Shown: positions 42,889 through 52,763 of the stretch, piece by piece
Layout: each line of letters opens with the position of its first letter
Numbering within the stretch: the first letter of the stretch is position 1
Assembly (NCBI GenBank): GCA_902630945.1
Contig: CACOWV010000003.1
Coordinates: 1 to 64,000, forward strand
Reading direction: 5' to 3'
DNA: 64,000 bases
From: an uncultured Pelagibacteraceae bacterium
Lineage (GTDB): Bacteria; Pseudomonadota; Alphaproteobacteria; Pelagibacterales; Pelagibacteraceae
Position numbers and translations under genes: made by a program
The notes under the pieces: generated by a model
Database searches by the model: none
What the model was told of the DNA's origin: nothing
Seen by the model: only the letters and a program-made list of their open reading frames with translations

Positions 42889-44450
42889 TATTTAATTTTA
42901 TTTATTATAAGATCTTTTGTCTCTTTAACACCAAAAAAACTAATAAAAAAACCCATTCGTGGTCCATTTTCATCACCAAATACAACTTCATAAATTAATT
43001 TAAACCAATCTCTAAGATTTTCAGAATAACCATTTTCTTTTCCTGTGGTATAAATCATAGTTTGAATATCCTCTGGCTTCATTTGATCGTTACATTTTTC
43101 TAATGCTTTAATTAAGGCTTCCAAAGCTAATTTTTCATCAATATTTGGTTTTTTATATTTTTTTTTAATCCTAATTACATCATTAAAGTACTTAATTGCG
43201 TATCCCACAAGATTATCAAAAATTGGATGATTTTTTTCTGAGATTTCAGATTTGTATTTTTTTACAAACTTCCATAATAATTTTTTTGTATCCGCATTAC
43301 TTGTTTCTACTAAATTAAGAAGCATAGAAAAAGACATGATCATTTTTTCCTCAGGCACTTTACCATTATGAACATGCCAAACTGGGTTCATCAACAATTG
43401 CAACTCATTTTGTGTTTTTGCTTTTTCTACAAAATCTAAATATTCATCAACAGTTTTTGGAACTATATCTTTATATAATTTTTTAGCTCTTCTGGGATTT
43501 TGATACATGTACAATGATAAACTTTCAGGAGATGCATATTCTAACCACTGATCAATTGTAATACCATTTCCTTTTGATTTTGATATTTTTTCACCCTTTT
43601 CATCTAAAAACAACTCGTATGCAAATCCCGATGGATTTGTTTTACCGATTAATTTAATTATTTTTGATGATAATATGGCGCTTTCAATCAGATCCTTTCC
43701 ATACATCTCAAAATCAACATCAAGTGCGTACCATCTCATTGCCCAATCAACTTTCCATTGTAATTTGCAATTTCCATCTAAAATACTTGCCTCTAAATCT
43801 TTACCACTATTATCAAAAATAATTTTTGATTTGTCTTTGTCAATTTTTTTAACAGGAATTTCTAATACGTGACCAGTATCAGGACATATTGGTAAAAATG
43901 GACTATAAGTTTTTTGACGTTCTTTTCCTAAGGTTGGTAATACAATGTTCATAATACCATCATAATTCTCTAAAATAATTTTAAGAGAAGAATTAAAAAA
44001 ACCAGATTTATAAAGTAAAGATGAACTTTTAAAGACATAATTAAAATTAAAATTATCTAAAAAAGTTTTTAACATAGCATTATTGTGTTCACCAAAACTT
44101 TCAAATTTATTAAATGGGTCTGGCACTTGAGTAAGTGGCTTGTGTAAATTTTTTTCTAACAATTCTTTTTGAGGAACATTATCTGGAACTTTTCTAAGTC
44201 CATCCATGTCGTCTGAGAATGTAATTATTTCTGTGGGTAGATCAGTCAATTGTTTTAGAGCATTTACCATCATTGAAGTTCTTGCAACCTCTCCAAAAGT
44301 CCCTATATGTGGTAAGCCACTAGGTCCATAACCTGTTTGGAGAGTTATTTTTCCTTTTTTTTCAATTAATTTTTTTCTCTCTCTAAGCATTTTTTTTGCT
44401 TCAACAAAAGGCCAAGCACTAGTTTTATCTATATTTTCTTTTTTAATCAT
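42888..44450 (-). CDS. lysS: Lysyl-tRNA synthetase, class I
   Basis: This is the class I (archaeal/alphaproteobacterial) LysRS, unrelated to the common class II enzyme. It has the HIGH-type motif PHIGTFGEV near residue 50, the KMSKS-type EKISKSKGN, and the family segment SPESLSLYMYQNPRRAKKLYKDIVPK. The length of 520 residues is typical. It charges tRNA-Lys in the cytosol and is coupled to pyrD. Confidence 0.97.
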   Translation of the reverse strand: MIKKENIDKTSAWPFVEAKKMLRERKKLIEKKGKITLQTGYGPSGLPHIGTFGEVARTSMMVNALKQLTDLPTEIITFSDDMDGLRKVPDNVPQKELLEKNLHKPLTQVPDPFNKFESFGEHNNAMLKTFLDNFNFNYVFKSSSLLYKSGFFNSSLKIILENYDGIMNIVLPTLGKERQKTYSPFLPICPDTGHVLEIPVKKIDKDKSKIIFDNSGKDLEASILDGNCKLQWKVDWAMRWYALDVDFEMYGKDLIESAILSSKIIKLIGKTNPSGFAYELFLDEKGEKISKSKGNGITIDQWLEYASPESLSLYMYQNPRRAKKLYKDIVPKTVDEYLDFVEKAKTQNELQLLMNPVWHVHNGKVPEEKMIMSFSMLLNLVETSNADTKKLLWKFVKKYKSEISEKNHPIFDNLVGYAIKYFNDVIRIKKKYKKPNIDEKLALEALIKALEKCNDQMKPEDIQTMIYTTGKENGYSENLRDWFKLIYEVVFGDENGPRMGFFISFFGVKETKDLIINKIK

Positions 44451-44537
44451 GAATAATCCAAAAAAAAATCAATTTTACGATTTAACTAATTTTTATAGAG
44501 TTGAAATTTATTTACCATAAAATAATGTTCTTTCAAA

Positions 44538-45977
44538 ATGTCTAATTATAAAACTGTTTTTTTTACTCTTGGAATTTTGCAGATAACTCTAGGTATCTTT
44601 ATGTTGATCCCAGTAATTGCACAATTTTTTTACAATGAAATTGACTCATCATTTTTTGGAGCCTCAATTGTTACAATTATATTTGGAACACTATTTTTTT
44701 TATCAAATCTTGATCATGATAAAAAATTAAATCTACAACAGGCATTTTTGCTGACTGCTTTATCTTGGTTGAGTGTGGCTCTATTTGGTTCACTACCCTT
44801 TGTTTTTTCTAGTGTTGATTTTTCATTTACTAATGCCTTCTTTGAAAGTATGTCTGGAATTACAACAACTGGCTCTACAACAATCTCAAATCTTGAGAAT
44901 ATACCTAAAGGAATTTTATTATGGAGAGCAATATTACAGTGGCTTGGTGGGATTGGTATAATTGTAATGGCTATAACATTGATGCCAATAATGAACGTTG
45001 GAGGAATGCAATTATTTAAAATTTCCAGTAATGATTCTTCAGAAAAAATTCTTCCAAAATCAAAGGAAATTGCATTAAGGTTAATTTATATTTATTCAGG
45101 ACTTACTGCTTTATGTGCAGTTTCATATAAAATTCTAGGTATGAATATTTTTGACAGTTTAACACACTCAATGACAACAATAGCTACTGGAGGTTTTTCA
45201 AATTATAACGAGTCTATTGGTTTTTTTGACAGTGTTTACATCGAGATTTCAGCGATGATTTTTATTATTTTGGGCAGCTTGCCTTTTATAGCTTACATAA
45301 AGTTTTTGAGTGGGAATAAAAAAATTTTTATTTCAGATATTCAAATAAAAACTTTTCTAAAAATAATTATTTACAGTATTGTTATTTTAACTGTTTACCT
45401 TATTTTAATTGATTCAAATCAACTTAATTTAAGATCAATTTTTTTTAATGTCATCTCAATTTTAACTGGAACAGGATATGTAAATGCACAATATGATAAT
45501 TGGGGTGGTTTTCCAATAATTTTATTTTTAGGATTGATGTTTATCGGTGGTTGTGCTGGCTCAACAACGTGTGGAATTAAGATATTTAGAATACAAATTC
45601 TTTACTCATTCATTTCAAATCAACTAAAAAAAATAATTTATCCAAAAGGTATTTTTATATTAAAATATGACCAAAATCCTGTTGATCAAAAATTTATATC
45701 CTCAATAATTTCATTTATTTTTATGTACCTAATAATATTTTTTGCAATAACTGCACTTCTCTCACTATCTGGCCTTGATTTTATTACAGCTATATCTGGA
45801 GCGGCCACTTCAATTTCTAATGTAGGGCCAGGCTTAGGAACTATCATAGGTCCAAATGGAAACTTTTCCTCTCTTCCAGATATATCAAAATGGATACTGG
45901 CTATGGGTATGATTTTAGGTAGACTTGAATTATTCGCTATACTAGTATTATTTCTACCATCTTTTTGGAGAAATTAA
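44538..45977 (+). CDS. trkH: Trk-type potassium uptake protein TrkH
   Basis: A 479-residue inner-membrane K+ channel subunit built from four M1-P-M2 repeats. Filter-like pore segments are seen at SGITTTGSTT, TTIATGGFSNYN, FIGGCAGSTTCGIKIFR and ATSISNVGPGLG. The regulatory NAD-binding subunit TrkA is not adjacent. The downstream ampG-like gene starts 3 bases after its stop. Confidence 0.95.
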   Translation: MSNYKTVFFTLGILQITLGIFMLIPVIAQFFYNEIDSSFFGASIVTIIFGTLFFLSNLDHDKKLNLQQAFLLTALSWLSVALFGSLPFVFSSVDFSFTNAFFESMSGITTTGSTTISNLENIPKGILLWRAILQWLGGIGIIVMAITLMPIMNVGGMQLFKISSNDSSEKILPKSKEIALRLIYIYSGLTALCAVSYKILGMNIFDSLTHSMTTIATGGFSNYNESIGFFDSVYIEISAMIFIILGSLPFIAYIKFLSGNKKIFISDIQIKTFLKIIIYSIVILTVYLILIDSNQLNLRSIFFNVISILTGTGYVNAQYDNWGGFPIILFLGLMFIGGCAGSTTCGIKIFRIQILYSFISNQLKKIIYPKGIFILKYDQNPVDQKFISSIISFIFMYLIIFFAITALLSLSGLDFITAISGAATSISNVGPGLGTIIGPNGNFSSLPDISKWILAMGMILGRLELFAILVLFLPSFWRN

Positions 45978-45979
45978 AT

Positions 45980-47356
45980 ATGTCAGAGATAAAAAAATCA
46001 TCATGGTTGGATTCTTTATCAGTTTATAAAGATATTCGAATGTTAAGAATTTTACTGTTAGGTTCAATCAGTGGTTTCCCGTGGGTTTTAATTGCAAGCA
46101 GCTTAAGCCTATGGCTTAAAGAAGAAGGATTAAGCAGATCAACAATTGGATGGGCAGGTTTAATTTTTGGAGTGTATGCATTTAATTATTTATGGGCTCC
46201 AATAATAGATAGAATTCAGATACCAGTTTTGACAAGAAAACTAGGCCATAGAAGAGGCTGGATAGTTTTAATGCAAATAATTATTTTAATAAGTTTAATA
46301 ATCTGGAGCTTAATAAATCCTTCACAAAATTTAGCTTTATTAATATCAGTAGGGTTAATAATTGCCATAGCGTCTGCAACTCAAGACATAACAGTTGATG
46401 CTTTAAGAATTGAACAAATTGGAGAAAATGAGGGAAAATCTATGGCGGCTGGTGCAGCAATGGCCGTTGTTGGTTGGTGGACAGGGTATAAATTAGGAGG
46501 AGTAGTTGCGTTATTTACCGCAGAATTTTTTGAAAATATAGGTATTGTAAATTATTGGCAAGCTACTTTTTTAGTTTTGGGAGTTTTAATTATTTTAATG
46601 AATATAGGTTTAATGTTTGTTCATGAGCCCACTGAGACTAATAGACAAACCAAACAAAAAGAAACTGATAGATTAATTGAAGAAAAGTTGGGTTCTAGCA
46701 ATACTATAACAAACTTCATTGCTTATATTTCAGGAACTATTGGGGGGCCTATAATAAGTTTTTTCAAAAAAAATGGCATTGCTATTGCCGCGGGTATATT
46801 AGGTTTTGTTTTTCTGTTTAAAATTGGTGAAGCTTTTATGGGTAGAATGTCTATTATTTTTTATAAAGAGATTGGTTTTTCAAAAGGTCAAATAGCGATT
46901 TATTCTAAAGGACTAGGCTGGATAACAACAGTTGTATTTACATTATTAGGTGGAATAATGGCTATGCGAGCAGGAACAATTAAAACAATGTTTTTTGCTG
47001 GAGGATTAATGGCTATAACAAATCTTTTATTTGCAATACTTGCGTGGACTGGTAAATCGGAGATTTTATTTGCTATAGCAGTTATAGCCGATGACATTAC
47101 TGCTGCTTTTGCAACAGTAGCATTTGTTGCATTTATTTCACTATTAGTTGACAGAACTTACACAGCAACGCAGTATGCTCTACTTGCTTCAATAGGTACA
47201 GCAGGTAGAACAACTTTGGCTTCTTCATCTGGTGCGTTAGTTGACTGGTTAAATGGAGATTGGGGAACATTTTTTGTTTTAACAACTATAATGGTCATAC
47301 CTTCGTTAATTTGTTTATGGCTTATAAAAAATAAAATCAAAATTGGTGCAAAATAA
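45980..47356 (+). CDS. ampG: AmpG-like muropeptide permease (MFS)
   Basis: A 458-residue major facilitator protein with about 12-14 helices. GSISGFPWVLIASSLSLWLKEEG and FGVYAFNYLWAPIIDRIQIP are the AmpG signature, followed by ATQDITVDALRIE. AmpG imports anhydromuropeptides released by lytic transglycosylases. I chose the ATG at 45980 over one at 45965 that overlaps trkH. The next gene encodes an NlpC/P60 peptidase, consistent with handling of muropeptides. Confidence 0.87.
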   Translation: MSEIKKSSWLDSLSVYKDIRMLRILLLGSISGFPWVLIASSLSLWLKEEGLSRSTIGWAGLIFGVYAFNYLWAPIIDRIQIPVLTRKLGHRRGWIVLMQIIILISLIIWSLINPSQNLALLISVGLIIAIASATQDITVDALRIEQIGENEGKSMAAGAAMAVVGWWTGYKLGGVVALFTAEFFENIGIVNYWQATFLVLGVLIILMNIGLMFVHEPTETNRQTKQKETDRLIEEKLGSSNTITNFIAYISGTIGGPIISFFKKNGIAIAAGILGFVFLFKIGEAFMGRMSIIFYKEIGFSKGQIAIYSKGLGWITTVVFTLLGGIMAMRAGTIKTMFFAGGLMAITNLLFAILAWTGKSEILFAIAVIADDITAAFATVAFVAFISLLVDRTYTATQYALLASIGTAGRTTLASSSGALVDWLNGDWGTFFVLTTIMVIPSLICLWLIKNKIKIGAK

Positions 47357-48092
47357 TTTTTATTTTAAAGGAAATTTTTCAAATATTTATAAAAAACCCT
47401 CAAATAATTCTGAGGTAACTTCTCAGCTATTATATGGAGAAAAATTTAAGATTCTCTCAAAAAGTAAAAATTGGATAAAAATTAAAACTTTTTTTGACAA
47501 TTATGTTGGATATATAAAAAATCTCAAATATGTAAAGAAATTTAATCCTGTTTATAAAGTCTACAGTCTAAAAACGAGAATTTTCAAGAAACCCAAAATT
47601 ATCACTAACAGTTGGTTACCTCTTGGATCAAAATTGTCTATTATAGAGGAAAATAAATTTTATGTGAAAATTGATAAAAATAAATGGATTAAAAAAAAAG
47701 ATTTAAAAAAAATAGATCATATAGAAAAAAACTATACAAAAATTTTCAAAAAATTTTTAAATATAAATTATATTTGGGGTGGAAAAACGTATAAAGGTAT
47801 TGATTGTTCTGCTTTGTTACAAATATTTTTTATATATAATAATAAATTTTATCCGCGAGATACTACAGATCAAATTAAATTTTCAAAAGGGAAATTAAAA
47901 AAAACATTTAAAAAAGGAGATATTATATTTTGGAAAGGTCATGTCGCTATTTGTTTAAACTCAAATCAACTTATCCATGCTTATGGTCCTAAAAAAAAAG
48001 TACTGATTATGCCAATAATTCAAACAATAAACAGAATTAAAAAAACAGCTAAACTAAGTGTTAAAAAAATATATAATATTAAAAGCCTCTAG
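47346..48092 (+). CDS. NlpC/P60 cell-wall endopeptidase with SH3 domains
   Basis: The N-terminal two thirds contains two bacterial SH3-like repeats (LLYGEKFKILSKSKNWIKIK; LPLGSKLSIIEENKFYVKI). The C-terminal NlpC/P60 domain has IDCSALLQIFF with the catalytic Cys, then GDIIFWKGHVAICLNSNQLIHAYG with the His pair. This layout resembles YkfC-type gamma-D-glutamyl-diamino-acid endopeptidases of muropeptide recycling. No signal peptide is seen, which also favours a cytosolic recycling role. The start is GTG (47346) or TTG (47343), both overlapping ampG. Confidence 0.87.
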   Translation: MQNNFYFKGNFSNIYKKPSNNSEVTSQLLYGEKFKILSKSKNWIKIKTFFDNYVGYIKNLKYVKKFNPVYKVYSLKTRIFKKPKIITNSWLPLGSKLSIIEENKFYVKIDKNKWIKKKDLKKIDHIEKNYTKIFKKFLNINYIWGGKTYKGIDCSALLQIFFIYNNKFYPRDTTDQIKFSKGKLKKTFKKGDIIFWKGHVAICLNSNQLIHAYGPKKKVLIMPIIQTINRIKKTAKLSVKKIYNIKSL

Positions 48093-48985
48093 TCTCTTCC
48101 GAAATCTGGTTTGTTGATGTCTTGTTTCAATTTAATTATTTTAGATCTTACTTTTTTAGTTTGAGTTAATTTTTTAAGGATTGATTTGTTATTTTTTAAA
48201 TTTATATCTTTTTTAAATGCGTTCAAATTTTTAGTAAAAATATCTATCGCTTTTGAAACATTTTTTCTATTATCAAAGAAAATATCTCTCCACATAATCT
48301 CATTTGAGGCTGCTATCCTTGAAAAATCTCTTAATCCTCCAGCACTGTATTTAATCAAATCATATTTTTGTTTTTTTTCAAAATCTTGAGCTGATTTCAC
48401 TAAATTATAAGCAACTAAATGTGGAAGATGGCTGGTAATCGAAAATATTTTATCATGTTTTTCAGAATTCATTGTAACAACCTTAGAGCCCATTTTTTTC
48501 CAGAAAAAATTCAAAAATTTTAAATGTTTTAGATTAGTTTTTTTATCTTTAATTAAAATACACCATTTGTTTTCAAACAAATCTTGTTTACCATACTCTG
48601 GGCCACTTACCTCAGATCCAGAAATTGGATGACTTGAAGTCCAATTAACATTTTTTTTTAAATTTTCTTTTATGACCTCTTTAGATTCTAATTTTGATGA
48701 CCCAACATCAGTAATAATATGTTTTGAGTTAAGACTTCTATTTATTTTTAAAATAATTTTCTTGTATTGACTCATAGGAGTACAAAAAATAATCAATTCA
48801 GATTGTAAAACTGCATTATTTAATTTTTTAACCACTATACCAGGCAGTTTCAGCCTTTTAATCTTTGATATGTTTTTTTCTAATTTTTCATAAACAAAAA
48901 TATTTTTTGCTAATTTCGTTTTATGAATTCTTCTCACTAGTGAAGATCCTAATAAGCCACAGCCAATTATTAATATATTTTTCAT
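48089..48985 (-). CDS. tyrA: Prephenate dehydrogenase
   Basis: A 298-residue NAD(P)-dependent enzyme of tyrosine synthesis. NILIIGCGLLGSSLVRRI is the nucleotide-binding start, then IIFCTPMSQYKKI, TDVGSSK, and SSHPISGSEVSGPEYG with the catalytic His. ITSHLPHLVAYNL and SAGGLRDFSRIAAS complete the pattern. It could also act on arogenate. The start overlaps the end of hisC by 4 bases, so both are one operon. Confidence 0.94.
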   Translation of the reverse strand: MKNILIIGCGLLGSSLVRRIHKTKLAKNIFVYEKLEKNISKIKRLKLPGIVVKKLNNAVLQSELIIFCTPMSQYKKIILKINRSLNSKHIITDVGSSKLESKEVIKENLKKNVNWTSSHPISGSEVSGPEYGKQDLFENKWCILIKDKKTNLKHLKFLNFFWKKMGSKVVTMNSEKHDKIFSITSHLPHLVAYNLVKSAQDFEKKQKYDLIKYSAGGLRDFSRIAASNEIMWRDIFFDNRKNVSKAIDIFTKNLNAFKKDINLKNNKSILKKLTQTKKVRSKIIKLKQDINKPDFGRD

Positions 48986-50067
48986 TTTTTAAATATGCTT
49001 TTTATTGCATTCATAAATCTTAAATTATCCTGTCTTGAACCGATTGTTAATCGCAACATATTTTTAATTTTATATCCATTTTCAGTTGATCTTAAAATAA
49101 TTCCTTTTTCTTTTAATCTTTCATTTAAAAATTTAGCGTTAAATTTACATTTTTCAAAGTTTAATAATAAAAAATTGGCAGATACCTTGTTTGAACTAAT
49201 ATTATATTTATTTAAAAAAGATTTTAATTTTGTAGCATAAAAAATGTTGTGTTTAATAGAACGAGCAACAAATTGAGAGTCCTTAAGAGATTCAATTGCT
49301 GCTTTTTGAGCAACCTCATTTACATTAAATGGAGGTTTAATAATATTCAATGCTTCAATAATTTTTTTAGATCCATATCCCCATCCTATTCTTAAAGATG
49401 AAAGGCCATATATTTTTGAAAAAGTTCTCAATATAAAAACATTTTGTTTATTTTTAAATAAATCTAAACCAGATTTGTAATCTAAATTTTTCATATATTC
49501 AGCATATGCATCATCAACAACTAGTAATATATTTTTTTTTAATTTTTTTCTAAGTTGAGTCAGTTCAAGCTTAGTCAAATAAGTTCCGGTTGGATTATTA
49601 GGGTTTGCTATAAAAATAATCTTAGTTTTATTTGTTACTTTTTTTAAAATTTCTGAGATTGATACCTTGTATTTATTTTCTTTCGCAAATACTACTTTTC
49701 CACCAACTATTTTTGAGTAAATTCTATACATCAAAAAACTAAACTGTGGCACTATAACCTCATCTTTTGGTTCTAGAATTAACTGACAAAGCATTTGAAT
49801 TACTTCGTCTGACCCAGCACCACAAATAATTCTTTCTTTATCACATTTAAATTTCTTTGATATTTCTTTTCTCAATTTATTTGATTTTGAATCTGGGTAT
49901 CTAAAAAAATTTATATTTTTGTTAGATATAATTTTTTTTACCTTAGAACTAACTCCTAATGCGGACTCATTAGCTGAAAGTTTTACAATATTTTTTATAT
50001 TTTTAAGACCAGATTTACCCGGTTTGTAAGCTTCAATATTGATTTTTTTTAATTTAATAATTGTCAT
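48982..50067 (-). CDS. hisC: Histidinol-phosphate/aromatic aminotransferase
   Basis: A 361-residue PLP aminotransferase of class II. KLSANESALGVS starts it and IICGAGSDEVIQML follows. IFIANPNNPTGTYL, VVDDAYAEYM and the PLP lysine in FSKIYGLSSLRIGWGYG complete the active site. Coupled to tyrA, it may serve both histidine and tyrosine/phenylalanine synthesis. It is divergent from the metX regulatory region. Confidence 0.93.
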   Translation of the reverse strand: MTIIKLKKINIEAYKPGKSGLKNIKNIVKLSANESALGVSSKVKKIISNKNINFFRYPDSKSNKLRKEISKKFKCDKERIICGAGSDEVIQMLCQLILEPKDEVIVPQFSFLMYRIYSKIVGGKVVFAKENKYKVSISEILKKVTNKTKIIFIANPNNPTGTYLTKLELTQLRKKLKKNILLVVDDAYAEYMKNLDYKSGLDLFKNKQNVFILRTFSKIYGLSSLRIGWGYGSKKIIEALNIIKPPFNVNEVAQKAAIESLKDSQFVARSIKHNIFYATKLKSFLNKYNISSNKVSANFLLLNFEKCKFNAKFLNERLKEKGIILRSTENGYKIKNMLRLTIGSRQDNLRFMNAIKSIFKK

Positions 50068-50141
50068 TTTTTTTAAATTTTAAGCTCTTTATAAATAAAA
50101 TAACAATTTTTTATATAGAATTAGTTAAAATATTTTTCAAT

Positions 50142-50170
50142 TTGACATACTAAATAACTTCTAGTACAAA
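50142..50170 (+). promoter_or_regulatory. Sigma-70 promoter of metX
   Basis: TTGACA (50142-50147), a 17-base spacer and TACAAA (50165-50170) form a near-consensus housekeeping promoter. The predicted start of transcription is close to 50177, at the first stem of the SAM-II riboswitch. Confidence 0.75.
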
Positions 50171-50173
50171 AAA

Positions 50174-50226
50174 TCGTGCGCTGATTTACCTGAATTGCGA
50201 GCGCTTTAAAAAAACCGCTAAAAAAG
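50174..50226 (+). ncRNA. SAM-II riboswitch (SAM_alpha) upstream of metX
   Basis: The leader has P1 stem GCGCT (50178-50182) with AGCGC (50200-50204). They enclose GATTTACC...ATTGCG, and the 3' part ends with CGCTAAAAAAG. This closely follows the SAM-II aptamer found before metX in Sargasso Sea metagenomic DNA. SAM-II folds as an H-type pseudoknot that binds SAM and lowers expression. No clear Shine-Dalgarno sequence lies in the element, so whether control is translational or transcriptional here is open. Confidence 0.9.
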
Positions 50227-50260
50227 TTTTTTTCTCTCAATTCAATAATCAGCTATAGCT

Positions 50261-51379
50261 ATGAATGTAAAAGAAAATATAAAAAAACTGATTATTAAAA
50301 AACCACTAAAACTTGATTGTGGTAAAATTATCAATAATTTTCCTCTTGCATATGAAACTTATGGAGAACTTAATAAAAAAAAAGACAATGCAATTTTAAT
50401 TTTTCATGCTCTAACAGGAGATCAGTTTGTCACTGGAATAAATCCTGTTACTAAAAAGGATGGTTGGTGGACTTATGCAGTTGGCCCTGGTAAATCTATT
50501 GATACTAACAAATATTTTGTACTTTGCGCAAATGTGATTGGTGGATGTATGGGTTCCTTTGGCCCAGGACATGAAAATCCTGAAACAAAAAAAATATATG
50601 GTACTGATTTTCCTGTCATTACAATTAACGATATGGTTAACGCTCAGATAAATTTGCTTGAATATTTCGGAATTGAAAAGCTTTTTTCAGTTGTTGGTGG
50701 TTCAATGGGTGGCATGCAAGTTTTACAATTTATTAGTAATTATCCAAATAAGTCTAAAACAGTTGTGCCAATAGCTTGTACCTCTAATCATTCTGCACAA
50801 AATATTGCATTTAACGAACTTGGAAGACAGGCTATTACTGCAGATCACAATTGGTTGGATGGAAAATATAATTCTCAAAGTACCGTTCCAGATAAAGGAT
50901 TAGCTGTTGCTAGAATGGCTGCACATATTACTTATCTATCAAAAAAAGGTCTTCAGGAAAAGTTTGGAAGAAAACTTCAAGAAAGAGATGACTTGAAATT
51001 TGGTTTCGATGCTGATTTTCAAATAGAGAGTTATTTAAGATATCAAGGATCAGTATTTGTGGATCGTTTTGATGCCAATAGTTATCTTTATATAACAAGA
51101 GCTATGGATTATTTTGATTTGGTAAAACAATTTAATGGAAATTTATCTAGCGCATTTAAAAATACTAAAGCTAAATTTTTTGTAATTTCCTTTACTTCTG
51201 ACTGGCTTTATCCAACACAGGAAAATAAAGATATTGTTATTGCTTTAAACGCTATTGGTGCAAACGTAGGTTTTGTAGAAATTAAATCAGATAAAGGACA
51301 TGACTCTTTTTTATTAGATGTGCCAGATTTTTTAAAAGCTCTAAAAAATTTTTTAGATAAATCATACTTAGAAAAATGA
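50261..51379 (+). CDS. metX: Homoserine O-acetyltransferase
   Basis: Acetylates (in some members succinylates) homoserine, the first step to methionine. The 372-residue alpha/beta-hydrolase shows FHALTGDQF, the nucleophile Ser in [14 protein letters not shown], and the oxyanion region [10 protein letters not shown]. The late FTSDWLYP (Asp) and [10 protein letters not shown] (His) complete the triad. Controlled by a SAM-II riboswitch and overlapping metW by 4 bases. Confidence 0.96.
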   Translation: MNVKENIKKLIIKKPLKLDCGKIINNFPLAYETYGELNKKKDNAILIFHALTGDQFVTGINPVTKKDGWWTYAVGPGKSIDTNKYFVLCANVIGGCMGSFGPGHENPETKKIYGTDFPVITINDMVNAQINLLEYFGIEKLFSVVGGSMGGMQVLQFISNYPNKSKTVVPIACTSNHSAQNIAFNELGRQAITADHNWLDGKYNSQSTVPDKGLAVARMAAHITYLSKKGLQEKFGRKLQERDDLKFGFDADFQIESYLRYQGSVFVDRFDANSYLYITRAMDYFDLVKQFNGNLSSAFKNTKAKFFVISFTSDWLYPTQENKDIVIALNAIGANVGFVEIKSDKGHDSFLLDVPDFLKALKNFLDKSYLEK

Positions 51380-51978
51380 ATATGAAGCCAGAATTTAAAA
51401 TCATATCTGATTTGATTAATGAAAATTCTCACGTTCTTGATGTTGGTTGTGGAGATGGTATTTTAATGGAATATTTAATTAAAGAAAAAAAAGTAGATAT
51501 AAGAGGAATAGAAATTTCAAAGACTAAAGTTCAGAATTGTATTGCTAAAGGATTAACAGTGATAGAGGGGAATGCTGAAGAAGATCTAAAACAATTTCCG
51601 GACAAGTCATTTGAATATGTAATTTTAAGCCAAACTCTTCAAGCTTTCTTTAATCCAGAAAAGGTAATAAACGAACTCTTAAGAATCAGCAAACAAGCTA
51701 TTGTGACAATACCTAACTTCGGTTACTGGAAAATTAGATTACATCTATTATTAAAAGGTACAATGCCTGTTACAAGAACTTTACCTGATGAATGGTACAA
51801 TACTCCTAATATTCATCTTTGTACAATAAAAGACTTTGTTTTTTTTAGTAAATCTAAAAACTTCAAACTATCAAAATCTATTGCTTTAAAAAGTAATGAA
51901 CCCTCATATATAAATAATAAAAATCTAAATATAAAAAATTTGAGTTCAAATCTTGGAATTTTTTTAATAGAAAGTTAA
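51376..51978 (+). CDS. metW: Methionine biosynthesis protein MetW
   Basis: The 200-residue methyltransferase-fold protein has [15 protein letters not shown] and [17 protein letters not shown], then [16 protein letters not shown] and [12 protein letters not shown], which are diagnostic for MetW. MetW assists MetX in O-acylhomoserine formation. The start overlaps the metX stop (ATGA), showing tight coupling. gloB follows after one base. Confidence 0.95.
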   Translation: MNMKPEFKIISDLINENSHVLDVGCGDGILMEYLIKEKKVDIRGIEISKTKVQNCIAKGLTVIEGNAEEDLKQFPDKSFEYVILSQTLQAFFNPEKVINELLRISKQAIVTIPNFGYWKIRLHLLLKGTMPVTRTLPDEWYNTPNIHLCTIKDFVFFSKSKNFKLSKSIALKSNEPSYINNKNLNIKNLSSNLGIFLIES

Positions 51979-51979
51979 G

Positions 51980-52699
51980 ATGAAAATTGAAATTATCCCA
52001 TGTTTAAATGATAATTATTCATATTTAATATTTGATGAAGATAAAAGAAGTGCCTGCGTTATTGATCCAAGCGAGGCAAAACCTATCATTGAAATAGTTG
52101 AAAAAAATAAATTAAAGTTAAGATATATCTTAAATACTCACCATCATCATGATCATGTTGGTGGAAATAGTGAGTTAAAAAAGAAATATAATTCAAAAAT
52201 AATTGGTTTTAAAGATGATAAAGATCGTATTCCTGAAATTGATATCCTTGTAAAGAATAACCAAATCTGGAAAGAAGAAAATTTTGAAGCTAAGATTTAT
52301 CATATACCAGGTCATACATCTGGCCATATAGCTTTTCACTTTTTTAAAGAAAAAAAAATTTTTACTGGAGACACATTATTTTCTTTGGGCTGTGGAAGAA
52401 TTTTTGAAGGTACCTATGAACAAATGTTTAACTCATTAAATTTAATTAAAAAACTTCCAAAAGATACGGAAATTTATTGTGGACATGAGTATACCTTACA
52501 AAATGGAAATTTTTGTATGGCAAATGACACTAATAATTTAAAATTAAAAGATAAGTTTTCAAAAGTAAAAAAAAAATTAGAAAATAACCAGCCAACTATT
52601 CCAACAATTTTAGAAGATGAAATCGAATGTAATATATTTCTAAGAGCAAAAGATTTAGAAAGCTTTTCAAAATTAAGAGATTTAAAGGATAATTATTAA
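51980..52699 (+). CDS. gloB: Hydroxyacylglutathione hydrolase (glyoxalase II)
   Basis: A metallo-beta-lactamase-fold enzyme of 239 residues that hydrolyses S-lactoylglutathione in methylglyoxal detoxification. The zinc motif is THHHHDHVGGN, then HIPGHTSGHIAFHF, FTGDTLFSLGCGRIFEG and YCGHEYTLQN. All metal ligands are present. It is the last gene of the metX operon. Confidence 0.95.
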   Translation: MKIEIIPCLNDNYSYLIFDEDKRSACVIDPSEAKPIIEIVEKNKLKLRYILNTHHHHDHVGGNSELKKKYNSKIIGFKDDKDRIPEIDILVKNNQIWKEENFEAKIYHIPGHTSGHIAFHFFKEKKIFTGDTLFSLGCGRIFEGTYEQMFNSLNLIKKLPKDTEIYCGHEYTLQNGNFCMANDTNNLKLKDKFSKVKKKLENNQPTIPTILEDEIECNIFLRAKDLESFSKLRDLKDNY

Positions 52700-52709
52700 T
52701 TTATAAACC

Positions 52710-52737
52710 TTGACTAAATGGTTTCTCAGACTATATT
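52710..52737 (+). promoter_or_regulatory. Promoter of the rplU operon
   Basis: TTGACT (52710-52715), a 16-base spacer and TATATT (52732-52737) lie 26 bases before the rplU ATG. This is a good sigma-70-type promoter for the ribosomal protein genes that follow. Confidence 0.7.
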
Positions 52738-52763
52738 GCGATAATTAAATTTACAGTACAAAT

